This document shows positions 1-8,922 of a stretch of 38,759 bases of DNA, piece after piece (position 1 is the stretch's first letter; every line of letters starts with the position of its first letter). Below the pieces are notes generated by a model, which was given only the letters and a program-made list of their open reading frames with translations, was not told where the DNA came from and searched no databases. A program made the position numbers and the translations under genes. Source of the DNA: Candidatus Omnitrophota bacterium (lineage in GTDB: Bacteria > Omnitrophota > Gorgyraeia > VGKN01); assembly GCA_020052955.1 (NCBI GenBank), contig JAGVOB010000087.1, positions 1 to 38,759 of the forward strand, read 5' to 3'.

Positions 1-243
1 ACCATTGCGCAGGGCTGAAAATGCCGAGAAGCTGGCGTTAAAAAATTGCACCTGAGCGTAAAAACTTAAGATTTACGCAGCTATTTATTAAACAATAAGG
101 TATATAAAATAACCCACTTTATTTACGAAGGATCCGAACAAAGTTATTAAATATGGGCAAAAGTGTTAACGATGTCCCCGGTCTAAAATGTTAACTATGT
201 TTCAGTTGCACCCTAGCCCCTCAAGGATGGCATGGGTACGGTT
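1..243. other. Left-edge region without a clear gene; possible insertion-sequence debris
   Basis: Seen: a plus-strand open frame runs in from the window edge and stops at 53-55 (last residues NAEKLALKNCT), which could be the end of a gene cut by the window. It is followed at once by a hairpin (gcgtaaa at 56-62 pairing with tttacgc at 72-78) that could be its terminator. At 164-175 and 189-200 lie two 12-bp direct repeats, tgttaacgatgt and tgttaactatgt, 25 bp apart. Repeated short motifs of this kind are typical of the multiple terminal repeats of some insertion sequences (IS21-type ends), but no transposase is visible, so this is only a guess. Confidence 0.3.
164..200. repeat. Pair of 12-bp near-identical direct repeats
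   Basis: The 12-mers tgttaacgatgt (164-175) and tgttaactatgt (189-200) differ at one base and are spaced 25 bp start to start. Tandem internal repeats near the tip are a habit of some insertion-sequence families. The end of the element, if there is one, would lie left of the window. Confidence 0.35.
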
Positions 244-3200
244 TTATGGCCGCGAATGTATAAACATCGTAATTGATACGGGTAGATTTAAAAAGTCAAT
301 CCTGCCGTTTTTGGCTATTTTAGGGCTTCCGTTTAGCGTAACTTTACAGTCTAATAATTCTTCGGGAAGTATCAATTCAAACCCCTTTGGCGGCTTGGCG
401 TTGCCGCCAACAGATAATTCAAAGTTCCCATCTCTCTTCTTGAAGGTATAGTCAATACTGCCATAGGCCGTCGGCATATTTTTTACGGAGATTCCTTTAT
501 CCAGCCACGCCGTATCTATGCCGGCGCAAAGTATTAATCTATCATCGTGCTCATAGACAAAAATTGTCCTTAGCGCATCGATATAGCCCGATCCAACCCA
601 CGTGTGCGGCATATCCCCGATATAAGAAGGCGTGCGGGGTTTTGCATGGACCACTTCAGCCATATGATTCCAATTAAACGGCCTTACGGAGTCTTTAACA
701 AAATAACGCAGCATTGTAAGCGCGCGTTTTCCTTCGCCCATCCTTATAAATGCGTTTGCACTGCGGACCTCATAAGGCGTAAATGTGGCTTCTTCGCCCG
801 GAATTAGCCTCTTTTCAAACTCCCGAAAGTACCTGTCAAATGTGTTCTTTAAATACGGCTGCGGCATGTGATCAACTTCATCGCATGCCGTAATTGCAAT
901 AGCGGTTGAGGTCGAGTCAAAATCTCCCTTTTCTACGCAGCCCGGTATATAATCTATATTATCGCGTTTGATAACCATTTTTATGGATTCGTATATGCAC
1001 TTTCTGAAACCATCCGCCTCCTTCTGCATCCACTTTGCGTCCTTGCTCTTTCCTAAAAGTTTTGCCAGATAAACCCCGTCCTTAAACCCTCTTAAAACCC
1101 AGAAATCGTCCCAATAGCTGTGCATAGCCGGATAATAGCCCTCATGGCTGTTCGATTGGGGCAATATTCCGTAATACGGTTTTTTCTTTGTGTCGCTTTG
1201 ATAATCCGGCGTCATCCTCTCCTGTCTAAGTTTACCGGCAAATTGCAGCGCCTTTACAACCTTCGGATAAACGCCCCTTAAATAATCCATATCGCGCGTA
1301 TAGTCTACATACTGCCGTAGCGCAAATACATACTCTCCCTGGCTGTCATACTCATTTCCCTCGCCGGTCCCGCTTGAGTTAAAACCAGAGGCATTACCGC
1401 CATTATGTATAATAAACGGGACATAGCCGTTATCCCAGACCTTTGACGATACCGCATCAAGCCATTCACGCACCTCATCTTTAAAACCCATCCGTAAGAG
1501 AGCGGCGCTTGTTAAGGCGCCATCGCGCAGCCAGGAGTGGTCGTAATTGCGCGGCCCCGGCTTAATCCACGGACCGTCCTTATTTATCAAAATATATGCT
1601 ATATTACTCTTCATAACATCTATAAGGCGCTTCTCGGGTATATCGATAGTAATGCGGTTAAGCAGCTCCTCCCATCTCTTGCCCTCCTCGTCAAACTGCT
1701 TATCAAAAAATATCGCGGGATTGCGGATTATATCCGCCGGGATCTCCAAGTCCGGGTACATGGGAAATAAGACAAAAAAATTCGCAGATTCGTAAGGCGC
1801 TATGTTTAAATCATACAATAAACCTATAGACACTCTCCCCTCTGAATCCTGCACCGTTTGCGAATCAGGGAGAGCGCCTTCTTTAATAAAATCAATCACA
1901 TCGCTGCCTGAAATAGAAAGCGCTGCCGCCTTTTCGGGTTTTGTCAGCGAAACCGCTCTGCGCTGCTTATTAATATAAATTTCTGCGGCATTATCCGTTA
2001 TAGAGCATTCAGCGAATTTTATAGGGCTAAAACCGCCGTATTGCCACAGGGGGTTTATCTGGACGGGCCGTATAGCAAGCGCCAGCTTCCCGTTAAAGAC
2101 ATTTTTGCCCAAATTTTTAAACCTGTAGCGCAGTAGCCCGTATGATTGGCCAGGCTCACCAAGCGCAATCGCCGATATATCAATAGACCAGTCGCCATGC
2201 TCCCAGCTTACGCTCGGCAGGGGCATAAAATCCTTAAGCAAAGACTGCGAAACCTTACAATCCTGGGCAGTATAAAGTTTTTTTCCGTCCAATACAAACG
2301 GCATTACCGAAAAACCGCCCTTATACGGTTCGAATGATCCTGTCTCGCTTAAGAGGCCTTCTTCATCGTCGCCGATTACGCCTACAATTGTCCAGAACTC
2401 CTGTAAGCGCCTTAACCACATCGGATAGTAACCTATTGGCGAATCCTTTGCCAAAACCTGATACCCCTTGATGGGGGTTACCTGCTCCTCGGCGCTCTTT
2501 AGCTCAATCTCTGAAAGTGCAAAACCCTTACCCGATGAATCCCTTGTGCAATTTATCCTGACCTCGCGCGCATCAGCCGCCTTAAAATAGGCCTGGTCCT
2601 CTCCTCCATTACCATTCTCCGTCTTAAAAACCTCTCTCCATGTCTCTTTGTCGCTAGAAACCTCTACGGAATACGCCCTTGCATAATCCTCTCCCCAATA
2701 AAGAATAATACCTCCCAGGGCTAACACCTTGCCAATATCAATACTAACCTGCGATTTATCCGTTTTCCCGCTATGCCATGAGCTGGCCTTATCTCCATCC
2801 ATAATAAGCGCGGGAATAAAACCATCCTTAGAATCGCTTGCTGTAATTATAGGCGTATCGCTCTCGTTTTGAAAATTTACCTCCCATACGGAAAAACCCC
2901 AGCCTGTCCCGCGCTGGAGGCAGTTTAGCCTGAACTTTATGGCTTCGACGGGCTTAAAGTAAATTATATCGGTATTTCCGTCGCCGTCTTTTACCTCATA
3001 GACAGTCTTCCAGTTTCCGCCGGTATCGCATACCTGCGCATTATATTTCTCGCCAAAGGCGGTTTCCCATCTTAACGTCACCCCGCATATCTTTTGAGGA
3101 TTTCCAAAATCCACCTGCCACCATTGATTGTCCGAAAAATCGCTGCTCCACCTGGTCTTCATATTACCATCTATCGCATATTCGGGCTTGTAATCGCCTT

Positions 3201-3300
3201 CTCCTGAAGATGACTTGGCAACCCACCCGCCTTCGGTTGAGTAAGAGGGCTTTGCAAAAATTATCAGAATTAAAAAGATAAAAATATATTTTATCCGCAT
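244..3300 (-). CDS. Secreted glycosidase-like protein with two discoidin (F5/8 type C) domains
   Basis: 1018 aa. An N-terminal signal peptide (MRIKYIFIFLILIIFAKPSYS) ends near residue 22, so the protein is exported. Two F5/8 type C-like beta-sandwich domains follow, about residues 25-145 (WWQVDFG, VTLRWE) and 150-268 (SSWHSG, GIILYWGEDY). Such domains usually bind sugars. A beta-rich linker leads to an alpha/alpha-toroid half from about residue 570, with NYDHSWLRDGAL near residue 585 and HTWVGSGYIDALR near the end. These resemble glucoamylase or debranching-type six-hairpin glycosidases. The substrate cannot be read from the sequence. The ATG directly abuts the lnt stop at 3301, so the gene is probably co-transcribed with lnt. 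No lipobox is seen, so a soluble periplasmic or extracellular protein is likely. Confidence 0.75.
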   Translation of the reverse strand: MRIKYIFIFLILIIFAKPSYSTEGGWVAKSSSGEGDYKPEYAIDGNMKTRWSSDFSDNQWWQVDFGNPQKICGVTLRWETAFGEKYNAQVCDTGGNWKTVYEVKDGDGNTDIIYFKPVEAIKFRLNCLQRGTGWGFSVWEVNFQNESDTPIITASDSKDGFIPALIMDGDKASSWHSGKTDKSQVSIDIGKVLALGGIILYWGEDYARAYSVEVSSDKETWREVFKTENGNGGEDQAYFKAADAREVRINCTRDSSGKGFALSEIELKSAEEQVTPIKGYQVLAKDSPIGYYPMWLRRLQEFWTIVGVIGDDEEGLLSETGSFEPYKGGFSVMPFVLDGKKLYTAQDCKVSQSLLKDFMPLPSVSWEHGDWSIDISAIALGEPGQSYGLLRYRFKNLGKNVFNGKLALAIRPVQINPLWQYGGFSPIKFAECSITDNAAEIYINKQRRAVSLTKPEKAAALSISGSDVIDFIKEGALPDSQTVQDSEGRVSIGLLYDLNIAPYESANFFVLFPMYPDLEIPADIIRNPAIFFDKQFDEEGKRWEELLNRITIDIPEKRLIDVMKSNIAYILINKDGPWIKPGPRNYDHSWLRDGALTSAALLRMGFKDEVREWLDAVSSKVWDNGYVPFIIHNGGNASGFNSSGTGEGNEYDSQGEYVFALRQYVDYTRDMDYLRGVYPKVVKALQFAGKLRQERMTPDYQSDTKKKPYYGILPQSNSHEGYYPAMHSYWDDFWVLRGFKDGVYLAKLLGKSKDAKWMQKEADGFRKCIYESIKMVIKRDNIDYIPGCVEKGDFDSTSTAIAITACDEVDHMPQPYLKNTFDRYFREFEKRLIPGEEATFTPYEVRSANAFIRMGEGKRALTMLRYFVKDSVRPFNWNHMAEVVHAKPRTPSYIGDMPHTWVGSGYIDALRTIFVYEHDDRLILCAGIDTAWLDKGISVKNMPTAYGSIDYTFKKRDGNFELSVGGNAKPPKGFELILPEELLDCKVTLNGSPKIAKNGRIDFLNLPVSITMFIHSRP

Positions 3301-4908
3301 CTATGCCGCCTTGGATTTTTGTTGGACTGGGCTTATAGGAGCTGTAATGATTATGGTTATTACGCTTACAATCATACATACAAAAACAAATAAATCACCG
3401 TATCTCGTATAAAATGTTTTTGAATTTAAAAGCCCTGTCTCCTTTATGCTAAAACCGGTTACGTCTATATTTTTTCCGGCATCATCTCTTACCCTGCCAT
3501 AAACCCTTCCGTTTTCATCTATAAAACAGGAAAGCCCCGTATTTGCGCACCTCACAACAAAAACCCTGTTTTCTATGGCGCGAAACACCGATGCCTGCGC
3601 GTGCTGGAAGGGGGCGGATGAGTTTTTAAACCAGGCATCGTTTGTAATATTTACCATAAGGTTTGCGCCGGTCTTTACAAAATTCCTCACAATATCGGAA
3701 AAGGTATCCTCAAAGCATATAAGGGTGCCTATACGGGCACTATCAATATTTAAAAGCACATATTTCCTTCCGCTTTTAAAATCTCCCACATAAACAAAAT
3801 TTCTTATAAAACCGAGCCATTTCTCAAACGGCACAAATTCTCCGAATGGAACGAGGTGTAATTTGTTATGTCTTTCAAAATGTTCAGCGTTATCTTTAAT
3901 AAGTATTGCGCTATTAAACGGCTTTCCGCCATTTTCAAAATCATATCCGATGCTCCCTACAATAAGAGGTATCTTTATATCTTTTACCAAGTTGGTTATC
4001 CTCTCAAAAATATCTGTTTCTAATTCAAAGTATCCGGGAGCAGACGTCTCCGGCCAGATTATAAGGTCCGGTTTTTCCCAGGATGCCTCTCTTGTCAAAT
4101 CCTCGTATCTCTTAAGAATAAACTCTTTTCTCGTCTCATCCCACTTCATATCCTGCGGGATATTTCCCTGAATAACCGCTATCTTAACCCCGCCCTCCGT
4201 AAAACCCCGTTCTTTAGAGCGGGGATGGAGGGTTATATTGGGATATTTTTCCAAAAAGCCCTGCGTTTTAGCGCGGGGAGCGGGGTTAATCTTAGGATAA
4301 TCTTTATTCTCATTTAACCTATAAATGCCGTATGAAAACGAAATTGCCAGAATAAAAAATACAACCACCACCTCCAGCATCCTCTTTGGCAAACCCTCGT
4401 CTATTATAAGATAAGCTAATACATTTACAAGTAGAACGAGATAAGATACCCCATATGCGCCTGTTATATCCGCTATTTGTATCAGGGGCAGATTTAAGGT
4501 TTGGGAATACCCTAATAGAGCCCAGCCAAAACCGCTCAAGAAATAAGATCTTATGTATTCCAACATAACCCATATTGCCGGCGCTACAAGTAAAAAGGAA
4601 ACCTTTGGAAGATTCTCTATCTTTTTTAATAAAATTCCGAATGCCCCAAAATATAGCGCCAGATACAGAACTAATAATACCAGCCCAATTAACGTTACGT
4701 GTATAATCCAGTATATCGTTATAAGATAAAATACAACCCCTCCCAAATACCACAAAGTAAATGTCTTTTTTAGCGAACAACCCTTTGTCGCCAAAAAAAG
4801 CGGCACCAGCCCAAACCATGCAAGAAACGTCAGATTAAAATTCGGGAAGGAAAGCGAAAGCAGGATACCCGAAAGGACAGATAAAAAAATTGGCTTATAT
4901 TTTAACAT
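3301..4908 (-). CDS. lnt: Apolipoprotein N-acyltransferase
   Basis: 535 aa. Lnt transfers the third acyl chain to the N-terminal cysteine of lipoproteins in the inner membrane. The first ~190 residues are strongly hydrophobic with several membrane spans. A carbon-nitrogen hydrolase domain follows, with the expected triad: Glu in IIWPETSAPG (about residue 284), Lys in HNKLHLVPFGEF (about 348) and Cys in LICFEDTFSD (about 397). Between the membrane part and the hydrolase (about residues 205-240) sits a stretch absent from typical Lnt, encoded by two CTAAA-loop palindromes (4205-4224 and 4259-4278) that read PRAKTQG and PRSKERG. It lies in a linker, so the enzyme is probably active. The stop is TAG and the next gene starts at once. 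Confidence 0.95.
   Translation of the reverse strand: MLKYKPIFLSVLSGILLSLSFPNFNLTFLAWFGLVPLFLATKGCSLKKTFTLWYLGGVVFYLITIYWIIHVTLIGLVLLVLYLALYFGAFGILLKKIENLPKVSFLLVAPAIWVMLEYIRSYFLSGFGWALLGYSQTLNLPLIQIADITGAYGVSYLVLLVNVLAYLIIDEGLPKRMLEVVVVFFILAISFSYGIYRLNENKDYPKINPAPRAKTQGFLEKYPNITLHPRSKERGFTEGGVKIAVIQGNIPQDMKWDETRKEFILKRYEDLTREASWEKPDLIIWPETSAPGYFELETDIFERITNLVKDIKIPLIVGSIGYDFENGGKPFNSAILIKDNAEHFERHNKLHLVPFGEFVPFEKWLGFIRNFVYVGDFKSGRKYVLLNIDSARIGTLICFEDTFSDIVRNFVKTGANLMVNITNDAWFKNSSAPFQHAQASVFRAIENRVFVVRCANTGLSCFIDENGRVYGRVRDDAGKNIDVTGFSIKETGLLNSKTFYTRYGDLFVFVCMIVSVITIIITAPISPVQQKSKAA
4205..4224 (-). repeat. CTAAA-loop palindrome in lnt, copy 2
   Basis: Coding strand reads CCCCGCTCTAAAGAACGGGG, a hairpin with CCCCG/CGGGG arms. 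Outer arms ccctcc (4193-4198) and ggaggg (4227-4232) extend the stem. It is translated in frame as PRSKERG. It belongs with the copies at 4259-4278 and 37540-37559. Confidence 0.7.
4259..4278 (-). repeat. CTAAA-loop palindrome in lnt, copy 1
   Basis: Coding strand reads CCCCGCGCTAAAACGCAGGG, translated in frame as PRAKTQG. Arms CCCCGC and GCAGGG pair with one mismatch around a CTAAA-containing loop. It is 34 bp from copy 2, so lnt carries a tandem pair. Confidence 0.65.
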
Positions 4909-5027
4909 TAAAAATTACAACTTATTGGCTGCAAAAACAAATTGCCCCATCTACGAGGTGAGATAAATATAATTACAAATCTTTTTTTGGTCTCTCTGCC
5001 GATTTATTTACATATAAAGAACTATAT
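4909..5027. other. Gap between carB and lnt
   Basis: 119 bp, AT-rich. No convincing promoter, Shine-Dalgarno or hairpin terminator is seen. lnt could be read through from carB. Confidence 0.4.
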
Positions 5028-8000
5028 TCATAGCGGCTCTTGCAGCTGTTTATGATATTCCTGAAGGGATATCGGTTTATGACGGTATTTCTTAAACGAC
5101 TCTATACCCTCAACGCTTGCCCTTGCCGCTGCCATGGTAGTGATATAGGGAATTTTATACTGGATGGCCATCATACGGATATAGCTGTCGTCATGTTTTC
5201 CTTCCCTTCCTATGGGCGTATTGATTATCAAATTAATCTGCCTGTTTTTAATGGCGTCCGCGATATTAGGCCTTCCTTCGTGGAGCTTATTAATAGGCAT
5301 TGATTCTATCCCATTTTCTTTAAGGAAAATATGGGTATTTTTCGTAGCAAATATTTTAAAACCTTCTATGCGGATAAGTTTTTCGGCTATAGGCAAAAGC
5401 TCCGCCTTGTTTTTATCCGCAACTGTAAGCAGCACGTTGCCTTTTTCGGGAAGGCGCGTTCCCACCGCCTCCTGCGCCTTAAAAAAAGCGAGCCCGAATG
5501 ATTCCGCGATACCCATTACCTCGCCGGTCGCTTTCATCTCCGGGCCGAGTACAGGGTCAACCTCGGGGAACATATTAAAGGGAAATACCGCCTCTTTTAC
5601 GCCAATATAACTCCGCGGTTTATTTCTTAATTCCGGGAGGTCTTTTATTTTTTTACCAAGCATAAGTTGGGTTGCGATGCGCGCTAAAGGAATCCCTATA
5701 ACCTTTGCAACAAACGGAACGGTTCTCGAGGCACGAGGGTTCGCTTCAAGGATATAAACCTCATCGTCGCTTATGGCAAACTGAATATTGATCAGTCCTA
5801 CGACCTTAAGCTCACGCGCAATTTTTACGGTGTATTCTTCTATTGTCTTGAGATGTTCTTTCTTTATGGTGCGTGGCGGGATACTGCAGGCAGAATCGCC
5901 GGAGTGTATGCCAGCCTGCTCAATATGTTCCATCACCGCGGCAACAAAGGTATCGCTTCCGTCAGAGAGCGCGTCTACCTCGCATTCAACCGCGTTATCA
6001 AGAAATTTATCTACGAGCATAGGATATTCGGGGCTCACCTGAATTGCTTCTTTGGCGTATTTATGGAGCATTTTTTCGTCGTATATTACCTCCATCCCCC
6101 TGCCGCCGAGAACAAATGACGGCCTCACCATAAGGGGATAACCGATCTTTTTTGCTATTTCCAGAGCCTCTTCCAATGAAAATACCGTTTTACCCTCTGT
6201 CTGGCGAATATTGAGCTCTATCATCTTTCTGCGGAAAAGCTCACGGTCCTCGGCAAATGCGATGCTCTGAGGGCTGGTTCCTAAAATTTTAACGCCGTTA
6301 TCCTGCAGCTCCTGGGCGATATTAAGCGGGGTCTGGCCTCCGAACTGCACGATTACCCCCTCGGGTTTTTCCTTCTCATAAATTGTAAGCACATCCTCAA
6401 TGGTCAGGGGTTCAAAGTAAAGTTTATTTGAGGTATCGTAATCCGTGGATACGGTCTCGGGGTTACAGTTTATCATAATAGATTCGTATCCCTCATCGCG
6501 CAGCGCAAAGGCGGCATGCACGCACGTGTAATCAAATTCAATCCCCTGGCCAATTCGGTTTGGCCCGCCGCCAAGAATCAGGATTTTTCTGTTCTTTGAA
6601 ATATCAACCTTATCCTCGCCCGGGCTATAAGTAGAATAATAATACGCGGCATTCTCTACCCCGCTTACCGGCACCGGCTCAAAACGCGCGTTGCCAATTA
6701 AGCTGTGGCGCCTTTTTCGCACCTGCAATTCTTTCACCTTGAATAATTTCGCTAAATACCTGTCTGAAAAACCCCATTCTTTTGCCTTTCGCAATTTTGC
6801 GTCTGTAAGCGATTTCCAGGAATGCGCAAGCAGTTCCTCTTCAAAGTCAACCAGTTCTTTCATCTGGCCGATAAACCACATTCCGATGTGAGTTATTTTA
6901 TTAAGCTCCTCAATACTCATCCCCTTTCTAAGCGCCTCATACATCAAAAAGATGCGCTCGCTTGAGGGAAACACAAGTTTCTCTTTTAATGCATCAAGCG
7001 AAAGTTCGCTAAAATTTTTGGCAAACCCTAGGCCATATCTTCCTATTTCAAGAGAGCGGATTGATTTCTGGAACGCCTCCTTAAAATCCCTGCCTATGCT
7101 CATAACCTCTCCTACGGCCTTCATCTGCGTGCCTAAAATATCCTTCGCCTGAGGAAACTTTTCAAACGCCCAGCGGGCAAATTTTATTACCACATAATCG
7201 CCGTACGGCTCGTATTTTTCAAGCGTGCCCTTTCTCCAGTATGGAATCTCATCAAGCGTAATCCCGACGGCAAGTTTTGTTGAAACGCGCGCAATAGGAA
7301 AACCGGTTGCCTTGGAAGCAAGGGCGGATGAGCGAGACGTGCGGGGGTTTATCTCGATTGCTACAAGCTGTCCGTCTTTTGGGTTATGCGCAAATTGTAT
7401 GTTTGTTCCTCCTACCACTCCTATTGCCTCAACAATTCTATAAGACAGATCCTGCATAATCTTCTGTAGTTTCTCGCTGACTGTAAGCATAGGGGCAACG
7501 CAGAAACTGTCCCCGGTATGAACGCCCATCGCGTCAATGTTCTCAATAAAACAGACGGTTATCTTCTGGTTCTTCTCATCGCGGACCACCTCAAGCTCAA
7601 GTTCTTCCCACCCGATAACTGCCTCCTCTACAAGAATCTGGTGAATAAGGCTTGCGGATAGTCCCCTGTTGGCGTAAAAGCGAAGTTCTTCCGAATTATA
7701 CGCTATGCCGCCTCCTGTTCCTCCCAGCGTATACGCAGGGCGCACAACTACAGGGTAATTCAATTCTTCTGCAACACGCTCTGCCTCCTCAACCGAATGG
7801 CAGATTTCTGAGCGGGGTATTGGGATATTAAGTTTACGCATTGTCTCTTTGAATGCCTCGCGGTCTTCTCCGCGCTCGATGGCGTCGGCTTTAACGCCTA
7901 TAATCTGTACGCCGTATTTTTTCAGAATTCCTGCTTTATGCAGGCTTGATGCGAGATTTAATCCTGTCTGCCCGCCTAAATTCGGTAATAGCGCGTCAGG

Positions 8001-8246
8001 ACGCTCCTTATCAATAATTTTTTCTACGCTATCAACAGTAAGGGGTTCGATATATGTAGAATCCGCCATTTGCGGATCGGTCATTATAGTGGCGGGGTTG
8101 GAATTTACGAGAACTATTTCATAGCCTTCCTCGCGCAGCGCCTTGCATGCCTGCGTACCCGAATAATCAAATTCGCAGGCCTGGCCGATAATAATCGGGC
8201 CTGAGCCGATGATTAAAACCTTCTTGATGTCTTTACGCCGTGGCAT
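5028..8246 (-). CDS. carB: Carbamoyl-phosphate synthase, large subunit
   Basis: 1072 aa from the ATG at 8246 (MPRRKDIKKVLIIGSG), the usual CarB length. It makes carbamoyl phosphate from bicarbonate, ammonia and two ATP, feeding arginine and pyrimidine synthesis, and normally pairs with CarA, which is not in the window. Two homologous synthetase halves are visible, each with a pre-ATP-grasp motif (GSGPIIIGQACEFDYSG and GGGPNRIGQGIEFDY) and an ATP-grasp domain. A C-terminal MGS-like allosteric domain follows (INLIINTPIGREGK). A longer frame opens at 8300, but the ATG at 8246 has a strong AGGAGG six bases upstream, and the promoter -10 box (8291-8296) lies inside the extension. The shorter start is therefore preferred. 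Confidence 0.97.
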   Translation of the reverse strand: MPRRKDIKKVLIIGSGPIIIGQACEFDYSGTQACKALREEGYEIVLVNSNPATIMTDPQMADSTYIEPLTVDSVEKIIDKERPDALLPNLGGQTGLNLASSLHKAGILKKYGVQIIGVKADAIERGEDREAFKETMRKLNIPIPRSEICHSVEEAERVAEELNYPVVVRPAYTLGGTGGGIAYNSEELRFYANRGLSASLIHQILVEEAVIGWEELELEVVRDEKNQKITVCFIENIDAMGVHTGDSFCVAPMLTVSEKLQKIMQDLSYRIVEAIGVVGGTNIQFAHNPKDGQLVAIEINPRTSRSSALASKATGFPIARVSTKLAVGITLDEIPYWRKGTLEKYEPYGDYVVIKFARWAFEKFPQAKDILGTQMKAVGEVMSIGRDFKEAFQKSIRSLEIGRYGLGFAKNFSELSLDALKEKLVFPSSERIFLMYEALRKGMSIEELNKITHIGMWFIGQMKELVDFEEELLAHSWKSLTDAKLRKAKEWGFSDRYLAKLFKVKELQVRKRRHSLIGNARFEPVPVSGVENAAYYYSTYSPGEDKVDISKNRKILILGGGPNRIGQGIEFDYTCVHAAFALRDEGYESIMINCNPETVSTDYDTSNKLYFEPLTIEDVLTIYEKEKPEGVIVQFGGQTPLNIAQELQDNGVKILGTSPQSIAFAEDRELFRRKMIELNIRQTEGKTVFSLEEALEIAKKIGYPLMVRPSFVLGGRGMEVIYDEKMLHKYAKEAIQVSPEYPMLVDKFLDNAVECEVDALSDGSDTFVAAVMEHIEQAGIHSGDSACSIPPRTIKKEHLKTIEEYTVKIARELKVVGLINIQFAISDDEVYILEANPRASRTVPFVAKVIGIPLARIATQLMLGKKIKDLPELRNKPRSYIGVKEAVFPFNMFPEVDPVLGPEMKATGEVMGIAESFGLAFFKAQEAVGTRLPEKGNVLLTVADKNKAELLPIAEKLIRIEGFKIFATKNTHIFLKENGIESMPINKLHEGRPNIADAIKNRQINLIINTPIGREGKHDDSYIRMMAIQYKIPYITTMAAARASVEGIESFKKYRHKPISLQEYHKQLQEPL

Positions 8247-8290
8247 ACTTCCTCCTATTATTAATGTTTGCGGGGTATGATGTTTTACGA

Positions 8291-8319
8291 ATTGTATCAA
8301 AGGAATGGATTTATTTCAA
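8291..8319 (-). promoter_or_regulatory. Sigma-70 promoter of carB
   Basis: On the minus strand TTGAAA (8319-8314), a 17-bp spacer, then TACAAT (8296-8291). Transcription would start near 8284, giving a leader of about 40 nt before the ATG at 8246. Similar TTGACA-17-TATAAT type boxes precede rpsT and the BamD-like gene in this window. Confidence 0.7.
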
Positions 8320-8437
8320 GATAGTTTTTGCTTAAAAAATAAGCAGTATACTTATTGAAAAATAATAGGCAAGGGGGAGGAGTTATGAGTTATAAGTTAT
8401 GAGTGATGGGTTAAATGCGGTAGATTTATTTCTGTCG
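8320..8437. other. Intergenic region between carB promoter and the 117-aa gene
   Basis: Contains tandem gttatgag-type units at about 8381-8405. Part of these, ataagttatgag (8392-8403), recurs inverted at 8813-8824. No gene is seen. Confidence 0.4.
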
Positions 8438-8824
8438 TTAATTATCCAGCTTACTTTTTATGCTCTCTGCCAAATTTAGCAAGAATTGTTTATCAAAAAA
8501 GTCTTGCCTTATCGCTTCTTTTAAAAGTTCTAATAGACCCTTTTTGCCAATCATAGGTGCAAATTGACCATATTTTTCTTTTCCATGTATTTTAATCCAA
8601 TAAGGAAACCAAAATTCATTTTTATCAGAAGAGGGAGAAATTTCCCAGTCTATCTGAGCAATTGTAGGCATAAATTCAGCTTGACCTATTTCATTACTAT
8701 AACAAATAATCGGAGATTCAAGTTTTGCAACTTTTTTAACTTTAAAATTCCCCCAATATTTTGCTTTCTTTTTCTGGCCTTCCTTTATCATTTTTTATTC
8801 CTCTATTTTGAACTCATAACTTAT
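8392..8824. repeat. 12-bp perfect inverted repeats flanking the 117-aa gene
   Basis: ataagttatgag at 8392-8403 and its exact reverse complement ctcataacttat at 8813-8824 bracket the small gene at 8438-8791. This could mark a small inserted cassette, or be part of a dispersed gttatgag intergenic repeat that also surrounds the 82-bp elements. Confidence 0.45.
8438..8791 (-). CDS. Hypothetical protein, 117 aa
   Basis: I do not recognise the family. The protein has a basic N-terminus (KEGQKKKAKYWGNFKVKK), a middle with aromatic residues (FWFPYWIKIHGKEKYGQFAPMIG) and a helical C-terminus. No signal peptide or membrane span is seen. A GAGG Shine-Dalgarno sits about 8 nt before the ATG, which supports translation. 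It is separated from carB by that gene's promoter and from secA by the 82-bp element, so it stands alone and may have arrived as an insert, as the flanking 12-bp inverted repeats suggest. Confidence 0.55.
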   Translation of the reverse strand: MIKEGQKKKAKYWGNFKVKKVAKLESPIICYSNEIGQAEFMPTIAQIDWEISPSSDKNEFWFPYWIKIHGKEKYGQFAPMIGKKGLLELLKEAIRQDFFDKQFLLNLAESIKSKLDN

Positions 8825-8902
8825 CCCGAAGGAAGCCACTTTCTTTAGAATAACTTCGGGATCCCGATGAGCTGCTTCGTAGAAATACATCATTCGGGAT
8901 AA
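8821..8902. repeat. 82-bp element with terminal inverted repeats, copy 1
   Basis: Starts ttatcccgaa and ends tcattcgggataa, with an internal cgggatcccg palindrome. By eye it matches copy 2 (32002-32083) over 82 bp with 7 differences and no gaps, in the same orientation. It lies 20 bp beyond the secA stop. The ability to fold could make it a terminator. It encodes nothing and looks like a MITE or large REP-type element. Confidence 0.75.
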
Positions 8903-8922
8903 CTCGTAACTCATAACTTTCT

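Noticed and set aside
5028-8300. Longer CarB start at 8300
   Set aside because: The extra 18 residues lie over the promoter -10 box and lack a Shine-Dalgarno; the ATG at 8246 has AGGAGG.
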